This document shows positions 6,315 through 12,344 of a DNA stretch of 19,846 bases, one piece after another; position 1 is the stretch's first letter, and each line of letters begins with the position of its first letter. The notes under the pieces were generated by a model, which did not search any database, was not told the DNA's origin, and saw only the letters and a program-made list of their open reading frames with translations. The stretch comes from an uncultured Ruminococcus sp. (GTDB lineage: Bacteria > Bacillota > Clostridia > Oscillospirales > Acutalibacteraceae). The stretch lies in contig UQQD01000023.1 of the NCBI GenBank assembly GCA_900543095.1, positions 1 through 19,846 on the forward strand, given 5' to 3'. The position numbers and the translations under genes were made by a program.

Positions 6315-6785
6315 TTATCTGTTTGCTTTTACGCTTTCATTAAGTTTTTTAAGACGCGCTTTCATTGAAAAATACTGCGACATCCATATTCCAAAATATA
6401 TCGCAAAGAAAATAGCATAGTATATAACTATTCCCAACACATTCCTCGGCATCCAGCGCATAGAGAATGCTATCGGAAATGTTGCTGCAGAACAAATGAT
6501 CAGATGAACAACGGTCTGCTTAAGTAAGCTCCAGCTTTCAAGCTCCCAAATGACAGAAGCTCCTCCAAACGCCGCACCGTAAAGCAAGGAACAACCCGTC
6601 TGTACCAAAACCGCATTGATTTCATTGCCGCAGTCATTAACAAGTTCGGGAACAGTAGGATAAAAACTGCCGTTGCCTATACACACAGAAATTATTATCG
6701 TAATTATCGTGCTGATTGCAAGTCCTATCGGTGCTCCGACAAGTGTGCGCAATATAATTTTTGAAAATACCGATCTTTTTTTCAT
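6315..6785 (-). CDS. DUF3021 four-helix membrane protein, partner of the LytTR regulator
   Basis: 156 residues. Start chosen at the ATG at 6785 because GAGGTG lies 6 bp upstream; an in-frame TTG at 6806 would overlap the preceding gene and has no ribosome binding site. Four hydrophobic segments (about 12-37, 57-79, 91-108, 117-138) separated by short polar loops, with a basic C-terminus (MKARLKKLNESVKANR). This matches the DUF3021 family as I know it. The gene sits 10 bp after the LytTR gene in the same operon. In Streptococcus LytTR regulatory systems (HdrRM, BrsRM) the membrane protein inhibits its LytTR partner; the same role is inferred here. Confidence 0.75.
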   Translation of the reverse strand: MKKRSVFSKIILRTLVGAPIGLAISTIITIIISVCIGNGSFYPTVPELVNDCGNEINAVLVQTGCSLLYGAAFGGASVIWELESWSLLKQTVVHLIICSAATFPIAFSMRWMPRNVLGIVIYYAIFFAIYFGIWMSQYFSMKARLKKLNESVKANR

Positions 6786-6795
6786 AAATAACACC

Positions 6796-7236
6796 TCATA
6801 TTCCAAGTATTTGTTTAATTTTATTTACATATCGCCTTGATGCATATGTTGTACTGCCGTTAGCAAGCGTAACGCATATGGTTCCCGTCAGCCCCATATC
6901 AAAGCGTCTGACCTTTTTAAAATTGACTATCTCCGAATTTGAAATTCTAACGAACTGAGCCTTACCGAGTTTTTCTTCAAGCTCATACAGCCTCGTCTTC
7001 AGGACGTATTCCCCCTCTGCCGTTACCGCAAAGATCTTGCCCGACGTCGAATATATCTTGAATATGTCCGATAAATCAAGGATAACTGCGGTGCTGTCCT
7101 TAAACCCCACAAGTATTTTGGGAGTTTCCTGCGACAAATTATTTATTATGGAATTTATCTCATCGGTCATTTTGTCGGTAACAACTATCACCTTAGGTTC
7201 GGAGCAGGCTTCGTCAATCATAATTTCAATTTTCAT
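6796..7236 (-). CDS. LytTR-domain transcription regulator without receiver domain
   Basis: A DNA-binding regulator of 146 residues. Start at the ATG at 7236, with GAAAGGAGGG upstream; longer in-frame extensions would cross the promoter. The N-terminal ~45 residues have no receiver (REC) phosphorylation site pattern. The LytTR fold covers about 46-145: IFKIYSTSGKIFAVTAEGEY, then FVRISNSEIVNFKKVRRFDM and, near the end, TYASRRYVNKIKQIL. It is first in a two-gene operon with a DUF3021 membrane protein, with a clear promoter and two helix-phased direct repeats just upstream, which suggests that it activates its own operon. Confidence 0.85.
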   Translation of the reverse strand: MKIEIMIDEACSEPKVIVVTDKMTDEINSIINNLSQETPKILVGFKDSTAVILDLSDIFKIYSTSGKIFAVTAEGEYVLKTRLYELEEKLGKAQFVRISNSEIVNFKKVRRFDMGLTGTICVTLANGSTTYASRRYVNKIKQILGI

Positions 7237-7258
7237 TTTGTTCCCTCCTTTCGACATC

Positions 7259-7287
7259 AGTATAATCAACCGCCGCTTTAAATGCAA
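7259..7287 (-). promoter_or_regulatory. sigma-A promoter of the LytTR-DUF3021 operon
   Basis: On the minus strand TTGCAT (7287-7282), 17 bp, TATACT (7264-7259). The expected start is near 7252, leaving a leader of about 15 nt. Confidence 0.75.
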
Positions 7288-7295
7288 GCGATTTT

Positions 7296-7327
7296 ATATA
7301 TGTGGTCGTTTTTTGAATATATGCGGT
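7296..7327 (-). promoter_or_regulatory. Two 11-bp direct repeats spaced 21 bp, candidate LytTR binding site
   Basis: On the plus strand ATATATGTGGT (7296-7306) and ATATATGCGGT (7317-7327) differ at one base and are exactly 21 bp apart, two turns of the helix. They start 9 bp upstream of the -35 box. LytTR-domain proteins (for example AgrA, HdrR) bind direct repeats with about this period. The match to this particular regulator is inferred. Confidence 0.55.
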
Positions 7328-7337
7328 AATATATTTA

Positions 7338-7377
7338 AAACAAAATTCGGCTGACACAGAATTTCTGCATCAGCCGA
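7338..7377 (-). terminator. Intrinsic terminator after rubrerythrin
   Basis: On the minus strand TCGGCTGA (7377-7370) pairs with TCAGCCGA (7354-7347), with further pairing of CAGAAATTCTG inside the loop, followed by ATTTTGTTTT. Confidence 0.75.
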
Positions 7378-7396
7378 TGTTGCTTTTGATTAAAAA

Positions 7397-7936
7397 TTAT
7401 TTAAAATAGCGATTTAACAGACCTCTGAATCCTGCGCCGTGGCGGGCTTCATCCTTTGCCATTTCGTGAACAGTATCGTGTATAGCGTCAAGGTCCTGAG
7501 CCTTTGCACGCTTTGCAAGGTCAAACTTGCCCTCGCATGCGCCTGTTTCCGCATCAACACGAAGCTGAAGATTTTTCTTTGTGCTGTCGGTTACAACATC
7601 GCCCAAAAGCTCTGCAAATTTAGCTGCGTGTTCTGCTTCTTCAAAAGCATACTTTGTAAATGCGGCGGAAATTTCGGGATAACCCTCTCTGTCGGCTACT
7701 CTTGCCATTGCAAGATACATACCGACTTCGCTGCACTCACCCTCAAAATTTGCTCTGAGGTCCTTGATAATATCCTCGCTTACTCCCTTTGCAACGCCTA
7801 CTTCGTGTACCGTTGCAAAATCTGCGTCCTCGTTCATCTGCTTGAATTTGTCGGCAGGAGCTTTACATACAGGACATTTTTCCGGCGGTTCAGGACCTTC
7901 GTGAACATATCCGCATACTGAACATACCCATTTCAT
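7397..7936 (-). CDS. Rubrerythrin, reverse domain order (rubredoxin N-terminal)
   Basis: A cytoplasmic non-heme iron peroxidase that reduces H2O2 in anaerobes. The N-terminal rubredoxin domain has C5-x2-C8 (WVCSVCGY) and C21-x2-C24 (CPVCKAP). The diiron four-helix domain follows, with carboxylate/His clusters FEGECSEVGMYL (about 64-75), FEEAEHAAKF (about 98-107, His103), ETGACEGKFD (about 130-139) and MAKDEARHG (about 159-167, His166). 179 residues, typical for the 'reverse' form in which rubredoxin comes first. AGGAGG precedes the ATG. It is monocistronic with its own terminator. A perfect 13-bp inverted repeat lies in its 5' region and may be the control site. Confidence 0.95.
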   Translation of the reverse strand: MKWVCSVCGYVHEGPEPPEKCPVCKAPADKFKQMNEDADFATVHEVGVAKGVSEDIIKDLRANFEGECSEVGMYLAMARVADREGYPEISAAFTKYAFEEAEHAAKFAELLGDVVTDSTKKNLQLRVDAETGACEGKFDLAKRAKAQDLDAIHDTVHEMAKDEARHGAGFRGLLNRYFK

Positions 7937-7975
7937 AATAATCAGCCTCCTAAAATTTTAGTTTTAGTTTTTGCA

Positions 7976-8009
7976 AAATAAACAAATGTATGTATTCATT
8001 TGTTTATTT
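7976..8009. repeat. Perfect 13-bp inverted repeat upstream of rubrerythrin
   Basis: AAATAAACAAATG (7976-7988) and CATTTGTTTATTT (7997-8009) with an 8-bp centre. It lies 40-73 bp before the rubrerythrin ATG. It is not the usual PerR/Fur box (TTATAAT-N-ATTATAA). It may be an operator or an mRNA hairpin for rubrerythrin. Confidence 0.6.
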
Positions 8010-8012
8010 ATT

Positions 8013-8047
8013 TTGATTATTTTAGCATACGAGCTTTTAATTTTAAT
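8013..8047. promoter_or_regulatory. Weak overlapping divergent promoters (rubrerythrin / amidase)
   Basis: Plus strand: TTGATT (8013-8018), 17 bp, TTTAAT (8036-8041) towards the amidase. Minus strand: ATTAAA (8047-8042), 17 bp, TAAAAT (8024-8019) towards rubrerythrin, placing the 13-bp inverted repeat just downstream of its start. The sequence is AT-rich, so chance matches are easy. Confidence 0.3.
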
Positions 8048-8134
8048 TCAGTTCCGGAATTAAACAATTTAATTTATGTACTTTTTTAAAATATCTGAAT
8101 AAAATGAAATGAAGCTTTTGAAAGAGGAGATCTT

Positions 8135-8671
8135 ATGCCTAAAATTTATCTCAGCCCGTCATTGCAGGAATACAATCCCTACACAGGCGGAGGAAACGAA
8201 GAATACTATATGAACCTTGTTGCCGATGCAATGGAGCCGTATCTGAGGGCAAGCGGAATTGAATTTTCGCGCAACAAACCCGATATGACTCTCTCGCAGG
8301 CTATCGCAGATTCAAACAAGGGCGATTACGACCTGCATCTTGCGATTCACAGCAATGCTTCTCCGCCCGCAACGGCAGGTCAAAACACGGGAGCGGCGAT
8401 ATACTACTATCCTACAAGTACAAAGGGAAAGCAATTTGCCGAAATCATTAAGGATAACTATCAGAATGTATATCCGAACAAGGTGCAAACCATTCCTACC
8501 ACCTCACTTGCAGAGGTGCGCCGAACAAAAGCACCCACCGCTCTTGTTGAAGTAGCCTATCACGACAACCCGACCGACGCAAAATGGATAAGGGACAACA
8601 TAAACAACATAGCAAGAAGCCTGTCGCAATCTGTCGCACAATATCTCGGCGTACCGTTTGTTGAACCGTAA
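8135..8671 (+). CDS. N-acetylmuramoyl-L-alanine amidase (Amidase_3 fold), no signal peptide
   Basis: A zinc amidase that would cut the MurNAc-L-Ala bond of peptidoglycan. AAAGAGGAG precedes the ATG. 178 residues, a single catalytic domain with no signal peptide or wall-binding domain. It opens MPKIYLSPSLQEYNPYTGGG, where classic Amidase_3 proteins have a D/V-GHGG zinc-binding His; here no His is present in that strand. The rest of the site is kept: Glu22/Glu23 (NEEYYMN), His72 (LAIHSNAS) and catalytic Glu139 (TALVEVAYHDN). This SPSxQ form recurs in Clostridia and in phage or spore-related amidases as I know them. Signal-less enzymes of this kind may be released by holins or act in the sporulating mother cell. 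It could be a domesticated phage lysin; there are no phage neighbours. Confidence 0.8.
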   Translation: MPKIYLSPSLQEYNPYTGGGNEEYYMNLVADAMEPYLRASGIEFSRNKPDMTLSQAIADSNKGDYDLHLAIHSNASPPATAGQNTGAAIYYYPTSTKGKQFAEIIKDNYQNVYPNKVQTIPTTSLAEVRRTKAPTALVEVAYHDNPTDAKWIRDNINNIARSLSQSVAQYLGVPFVEP

Positions 8672-8672
8672 A

Positions 8673-8712
8673 GCAAGCCGCTCTGTAAAATTGCAGGGCG
8701 GCTGTTGCTTTG
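8673..8712 (+). terminator. Terminator-like hairpin after the amidase
   Basis: AGCCGCTCTG (8676-8685) pairs with CAGGGCGGCT (8694-8703) around TAAAATTG, with extra outer pairs. The T tract (CTTTGA) is weak. Confidence 0.6.
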
Positions 8713-8733
8713 AGATAAGTTTTGAGTTATAAT
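8705..8733 (+). promoter_or_regulatory. sigma-A promoter for the LUD-domain gene
   Basis: TTGCTT (8705-8710), 17 bp, TATAAT (8728-8733). It overlaps the tail of the amidase terminator. Confidence 0.6.
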
Positions 8734-8762
8734 TATCTTATCATATAAAAAGTGGTGATATT

Positions 8763-9425
8763 ATGACTGACGAACTCAAATCAAGAATTGAAAAAACTAT
8801 CAAAAACCTAAAGCAAAACAATATGGACGCCTACTACTGCGAAAATGCAGCAGAAGCACAAAAGCTTGTAAAAACTCTTATCAAAAAGGGCGACACAGTC
8901 TCGAACGGAGGCTCGGTAACGCTGAAGCAAACAGGAATTTCCGATATTATCCGCTCGGCGGATTACAACTATCTTGACCGCAGCCGTGAGGGAATTACCC
9001 GTGAAGAGGTCGAGGAAGTTTACCGCAAGACTTTTTCTGCCGACGCTTTCTTTACAAGCGCAAACGCCATAACCGAAAACGGCGAGCTTTATAATGTTGA
9101 CGGCAACTCAAACCGCGTTGCCGCAATACTCTACGGCCCGAAAAGCGTTATTGTGGTTGCAGGCATAAACAAGCTCGTAAAGGATATTAACGAGGCTGTT
9201 TACCGTGTAAAAACCGTTGCCGCTCCCCAAAACACAATAAGATTAAACATTGACACCTACTGCTCAAAATCCGGCAAATGCGTATCCCTTGAAAAAGACG
9301 ATTCCGACCTTTGCGACGGCTGTCATTCACCCGGCAGGATATGCTGTAACTATGTAGTTTCCGCTCAACAGCGGCACATCGGCAGGATAAAGGTAATTAT
9401 TATCGGCGAAGAATACGGATATTGA
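8763..9425 (+). CDS. LUD-domain protein (LutC/YkgG-like, DUF162) with C-terminal Cys cluster
   Basis: The LUD domain is found in lactate-utilisation proteins such as LutB/LutC, and also in many anaerobes without a lut operon. The fold shows in GDTVSNGGSVTLKQTGI (43-59), YNYLDRSREGI (68-78), FFTSANAITENGELYNVDG (96-114), GPKSVIVVAGINKLV (125-139) and the A-x-P motif region at 153-155. The C-terminal part has six Cys (167, 173, 184, 187, 194, 195) in a pattern seen in the 'lactate utilization protein' family of Clostridia, possibly for metal or Fe-S binding. 220 residues, ribosome binding site GTGGTG. No lutA/lutB neighbours, so the substrate is unknown. It is probably a stand-alone redox or metabolite enzyme. 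Confidence 0.8.
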   Translation: MTDELKSRIEKTIKNLKQNNMDAYYCENAAEAQKLVKTLIKKGDTVSNGGSVTLKQTGISDIIRSADYNYLDRSREGITREEVEEVYRKTFSADAFFTSANAITENGELYNVDGNSNRVAAILYGPKSVIVVAGINKLVKDINEAVYRVKTVAAPQNTIRLNIDTYCSKSGKCVSLEKDDSDLCDGCHSPGRICCNYVVSAQQRHIGRIKVIIIGEEYGY

Positions 9426-9450
9426 GCCTTTAAATCAAAGCTGACAGAAA

Positions 9451-9480
9451 GACGAACCGTGCGGTAACACACGGTTCGTC
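9451..9480. other. Perfect 11-bp hairpin between convergent genes
   Basis: GACGAACCGTG (9451-9461) and CACGGTTCGTC (9470-9480), loop CGGTAACA. It lies between the LUD gene and the oppositely oriented Asn/Gln gene. The T tract is absent on the plus strand and weak on the minus strand (TTTCTG). It probably serves both as a 3'-end hairpin or terminator. Confidence 0.55.
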
Positions 9481-9499
9481 CCTGACAGGAACAATGTAG

Positions 9500-9625
9500 T
9501 TATCTGTTTTCCTGCTCGTTTTTGTTCTGGTTGTTATTCTGGTTCTTGTTCTGGTTGTTGTTCTGATTTTTGTTCTGATTCCGGTTGTTGTTCTGGTTGT
9601 TATTCTGATTCTGATTCTGATTCAT
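9500..9625 (-). CDS. 41-residue Asn/Gln-rich peptide
   Basis: On the minus strand the near-perfect ribosome binding site AAAGGAGGTG (9640-9631) stands 5 bp before an ATG at 9625. The frame runs to a TAA at 9502-9500. By my count the peptide has 23 Asn and 10 Gln among 41 residues, broken only by 3 Lys, 2 Arg, 2 Glu and the initial Met; it starts MNQNQNQNNNQNNNRNQ. It has no hydrophobic segment, signal peptide or Cys. Codons alternate AAT/AAC, and AAC/AAA/AAG changes give the Lys residues, so the frame looks used rather than being a pure DNA repeat. Similar short N/Q-rich ORFs occur, as I recall, in gut Clostridia, with unknown function; spore-coat-like or aggregating roles are guesses. A hairpin at 9451-9480 would end its message. 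Confidence 0.7.
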   Translation of the reverse strand: MNQNQNQNNNQNNNRNQNKNQNNNQNKNQNNNQNKNEQENR

Positions 9626-9648
9626 ATTAACACCTCCTTTGTGCATTT

Positions 9649-9678
9649 ATTATTGACGGAAATTTTGGTAATATTCAA
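9649..9678 (-). promoter_or_regulatory. Possible promoter for the Asn/Gln peptide, overlapping the rsmF start
   Basis: Minus strand TTGAAT (9678-9673), 18 bp, AATAAT (9654-9649), giving a start about 17 nt before the ATG of the peptide. The -35 box touches the ATG of the divergent methyltransferase gene, so the two could interfere. Confidence 0.4.
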
Positions 9679-11000
9679 TGAATGATTTTTTATTTAGAAT
9701 GAAATCTGTTTTGGGCGAAGAATTTGACGAGTTTTTAAAATTCTATTCCGCCGAAAATTTCAGAGGGCTGCGTGTAAACGCCTTAAAATGCAGTTGTGAA
9801 AAGCTAAAGTCGCTGATTGACTTTCCGCTTTCCCCCACGCCGTTTTGCAAGGAAGGTTACTATATTCCGAGCGGCGTTGAGGGCTTGGGAAACAATCCTC
9901 TGCATCACGCAGGCGCATTTTATATTCAGGAGCCGTCGGCTACCTCTGCGGTTGAGATGCTCGACGTTAAAGAGGGCGACTTTGTGCTTGACCTTTGTGC
10001 GGCTCCGGGCGGAAAAAGCACTCAGATAGGCGCAAAGCTGAACGGAACCGGACTTTTGTGGAGCAATGAAATAGTAAAAAGCAGAGCTAATATTCTTTTA
10101 TCGAATATTGAGCGAATGGGCATATCAAACGCCGTTGTTTCAAACTGCCACCCCGACACACTGTGTCAAAGACTTGCAAATCAATTTGACAAAGTGCTTG
10201 TTGACGCTCCGTGCAGCGGCGAGGGAATGTTCAGAAAAAGCAATGAGGCACAAAACGAATGGAGCGTTGAACACGTCAAAAGCTGTGCCGAACGCCAGCT
10301 TTTGATTTTGAACAGTGCCAAAAATGCCCTTAAAGACGGCGGCGTTATGGTGTATTCCACCTGTACGTTTTCACGGGAAGAAAATGAAGTAGTTATCACA
10401 AGATTTCTCTCGGACAACCCCGACTTTGAGCTTGAAGACCCAAACGTTGATTTTGGAAGACCTGCGCTTGAATACGCACGCAGGATATTCCCAATGGACG
10501 GCGGCGAAGGACATTTTGCCGCAAAACTGCGTAAAAAAGGCGATTGCCGCCAAACTCTTGTCATTCAGTCGGACAATAAAAAAACCGATAAAGATGTACT
10601 TGATTTTTACGACGGCATTTTCAACAATCGTCCGTTTGGAGATAAAATTATTATTTCAAACAGTAAAATAATTATTCTTCCAAAGAATTTTAATTTTGAG
10701 CTAAAGGGCTTGCAGATACTGCGTGCAGGCATAATTCTCGGAGAACTTGCAAAAAACAGGATTGAACCGCATCACAGCGCATTTATGGCGGCAAAAAAAG
10801 GCGACTGCAAAAGCTTTGTTGACCTCAACCTAAACAGCAGTGAAATAAAAGCCTATCTTCACGGTGATGAGATTCCGGCTCCGTTTGACGCAAAAGGTTA
10901 TACTGCGGTATGCGTAAACGGAATCACAACGGGTTTTGGCAAAGCGTCAAACGGCAGGCTCAAAAACAAATATCCGAAAGGACTGCGAACATTAAGATGA
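9678..11000 (+). CDS. rsmF: RsmF/YebU-like rRNA (cytosine-C5) methyltransferase, NOL1/NOP2/Sun family
   Basis: Transfers methyl from SAM to C5 of a cytosine in 16S rRNA (C1407 in E. coli for RsmF; the exact target here is inferred). 440 residues. An N-terminal RNA-binding part is followed by the Rossmann core with SAM motif DLCAAPGGKS (105-114), VDAPCSGEGMFRK (175-187) with Cys179, and YSTCTFSREENE (226-237) with Cys229. The two Cys are the release and nucleophilic residues of the family. A C-terminal RsmF/PUA-like region ends GFGKASNGRLKNKYPKGLRT (about 418-438). No strong ribosome binding site precedes the ATG at 9678, which also overlaps the -35 box of a divergent promoter. First gene of an operon; its last 4 bases (ATGA) overlap rsmA. 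Confidence 0.92.
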   Translation: MNDFLFRMKSVLGEEFDEFLKFYSAENFRGLRVNALKCSCEKLKSLIDFPLSPTPFCKEGYYIPSGVEGLGNNPLHHAGAFYIQEPSATSAVEMLDVKEGDFVLDLCAAPGGKSTQIGAKLNGTGLLWSNEIVKSRANILLSNIERMGISNAVVSNCHPDTLCQRLANQFDKVLVDAPCSGEGMFRKSNEAQNEWSVEHVKSCAERQLLILNSAKNALKDGGVMVYSTCTFSREENEVVITRFLSDNPDFELEDPNVDFGRPALEYARRIFPMDGGEGHFAAKLRKKGDCRQTLVIQSDNKKTDKDVLDFYDGIFNNRPFGDKIIISNSKIIILPKNFNFELKGLQILRAGIILGELAKNRIEPHHSAFMAAKKGDCKSFVDLNLNSSEIKAYLHGDEIPAPFDAKGYTAVCVNGITTGFGKASNGRLKNKYPKGLRTLR

Positions 11001-11851
11001 ACAATCTGTCAGATATAGGCGTTATAAAAGAAATTCTCGGTAAACACGGCTTTACTTTTTCAAAATCACTCGGTCAAAACTTTTTAATTAATCCCTCTGT
11101 TTGTCCGAAAATGGCCGAGCTTTCGGGAGCCGGAAAAGGCGTTGGTGTTATAGAAATAGGGCCGGGAATCGGCGTGCTTACAAACGAGCTTTGCAAGCTG
11201 TCCGACAAGGTAGTCGCCATAGAGCTTGACAAAAGGCTTTTACCCGTACTTGACGAAACGCTTGCGGAATATGACAACATAAAAATAATTAACTCAGATG
11301 TTTTGGAACTTGACCTGAATAAACTTATTGAAGAAGAATTTAAGGGTATGGAGGTCGTTGTGTGCGCTAACCTCCCCTATTACATAACCTCTCCCGTTAT
11401 TATGAAATTGCTTGAAAGCAAACTGCCCATAAAAGCAATTACGGTTATGGTGCAAAAGGAAGCCGCACTGCGTATCTGCGCCGAGGTAGGTTCACGGGCA
11501 AGCGGAGCGGTCACCGTTGCGGTAAACTACTATGCAAAGCCGCAAATGCTGTTCGGAGTGAGCGCAGGTTCGTTTATGCCCGCTCCAAAAGTCGATTCGG
11601 CGGTAATGCGCCTTGATGTGCTGAAAGAACCGCCTGTTGAAACAGATGAACAAAAGTTTTTTGCCGTAGTGAAATCGGCCTTTTCTCAAAGAAGAAAAAC
11701 TGTTGCAAACTCACTGAGTTCGGGACTTGGAATAGAAAAAGCTATGGTGATAAGCCTGCTTGAAGGCTCCGATATTCCGATAAACGCAAGAGCCGAAAAA
11801 TTGAGTATGCAAAACTTTGCCGATATTGCAAACAACCTTGGGAAAGGATGA
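10997..11851 (+). CDS. rsmA: 16S rRNA dimethyladenosine transferase RsmA/KsgA
   Basis: Dimethylates the two adjacent adenines near the 3' end of 16S rRNA (A1518/A1519 in E. coli), a late 30S maturation step; loss gives kasugamycin resistance. Start at the ATG at 10997, which overlaps the rsmF stop (ATGA); a longer in-frame start at 10910 lies inside rsmF. 284 residues, the family's usual length. Motifs: SLGQNFL (24-30), SAM loop EIGPGIGVLT (53-62), acidic IELD (75-78), catalytic NLPYYITSP (125-133), and FSQRRKT in the C-terminal helical domain. Translation is probably coupled to rsmF. Two rRNA methyltransferases in one operon fit a ribosome-assembly unit. Confidence 0.97.
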   Translation: MNNLSDIGVIKEILGKHGFTFSKSLGQNFLINPSVCPKMAELSGAGKGVGVIEIGPGIGVLTNELCKLSDKVVAIELDKRLLPVLDETLAEYDNIKIINSDVLELDLNKLIEEEFKGMEVVVCANLPYYITSPVIMKLLESKLPIKAITVMVQKEAALRICAEVGSRASGAVTVAVNYYAKPQMLFGVSAGSFMPAPKVDSAVMRLDVLKEPPVETDEQKFFAVVKSAFSQRRKTVANSLSSGLGIEKAMVISLLEGSDIPINARAEKLSMQNFADIANNLGKG

Positions 11852-11856
11852 TATTA

Positions 11857-12114
11857 ATGGAAAAGCCAAAAAAAATGAACGTCTTGTTCAAAATTGCATT
11901 TATCCTGCTCTGCGTAGCGGTTGGGTTGCTCATTGCCGGAATTGTGGTTGCGTATGCGTTTAACCGAGTATATTTTTCGGCTGTTTTTACAGGCAGCGGC
12001 TGTGTGCTGTGTTTTATCGGAATAATTCTTGCAATGCTCAGCAAGCCGAAAAAGCCCAAAGCTCCAAAAACACCGGATGAAAAATTCAGTGTTGACACCA
12101 ATGATAATTTATGA
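11857..12114 (+). CDS. Small two-helix membrane protein, function unknown
   Basis: 85 residues. I take the ATG at 11857, 8 bp after AAGGA; an in-frame ATG at 11848 overlaps that site. A basic N-terminus (MEKPKKMN) leads into two hydrophobic segments (about 9-33 and 39-62), then a Lys/Pro-rich cytoplasmic tail (SKPKKPKAPKTPDEK). This suggests a hairpin in the membrane with both ends inside. It follows rsmA by 5 bp, so it is co-transcribed. The promoter of the downstream Mn riboswitch starts inside its last codons. I do not recognise a family. Confidence 0.65.
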   Translation: MEKPKKMNVLFKIAFILLCVAVGLLIAGIVVAYAFNRVYFSAVFTGSGCVLCFIGIILAMLSKPKKPKAPKTPDEKFSVDTNDNL

Positions 12115-12120
12115 TAGAAT
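12092..12120 (+). promoter_or_regulatory. Consensus promoter of the manganese riboswitch
   Basis: TTGACA (12092-12097), 17 bp, TAGAAT (12115-12120). It overlaps the 3' end of the preceding gene. Transcription would start at about 12127, where the first aptamer helix begins. Confidence 0.8.
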
Positions 12121-12126
12121 TGCGTT

Positions 12127-12231
12127 AATAAAGGGGAGTAGTTCGCAGAAATATCTGTGATATATTTCGTCAGTACACATACCCCGATGCGGGTATCGGA
12201 TATATTTTAAAGAACGAGACTTTTATTGCAA
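12127..12231 (+). ncRNA. yybP-ykoY manganese riboswitch
   Basis: The conserved 5' block AAAGGGGAGTAG (12130-12141) and 3' block AACGAGACTTTT (12213-12224) match the yybP-ykoY aptamer, with TCGTCAGTACAC and a CCCCGATGCGGG hairpin region in between. The closing helix pairs AATAAAGG (12127-12134) with CTTTTATT (12220-12227). The same CTTTTATT is the inner part of the 5' arm of the terminator at 12217-12260. Folding of the Mn2+-bound aptamer therefore blocks the terminator and allows transcription of the ATPase: an ON switch, as reported for this family upstream of Mn exporters. Confidence 0.85.
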
Positions 12232-12265
12232 AGCTTTGCTGTGCCTTGCAATAAAAGTCTTTTTT
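12217..12265 (+). terminator. Riboswitch-controlled terminator
   Basis: A perfect 15-bp stem, AGACTTTTATTGCAA (12217-12231) with TTGCAATAAAAGTCT (12246-12260), followed by a run of T. It shares its 5' arm with the aptamer closing helix. A further 6-bp hairpin ACGGAA/TTCCGT (12301-12321) sits just before the ATPase ribosome binding site. Confidence 0.92.
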
Positions 12266-12344
12266 GTTTGTATAATATATTATGAACTACACCAAAGACA
12301 ACGGAACAAGCCTGATTCCGTAAAAAATAATTGGAGGAATTTTT

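Noticed and set aside
7976..8009. Rho-independent terminator
   Set aside because: It lies upstream of both divergent genes, is purely AT-rich in its arms, and no upstream gene ends there.
9500..9625. Plain low-complexity microsatellite
   Set aside because: Units are irregular at DNA level while the N/Q pattern is kept, and a near-perfect ribosome binding site, start and stop frame it.
10181..10564. Minus-strand frame inside rsmF
   Set aside because: It is the antisense shadow of the methyltransferase, with no ribosome binding site or recognisable motif.
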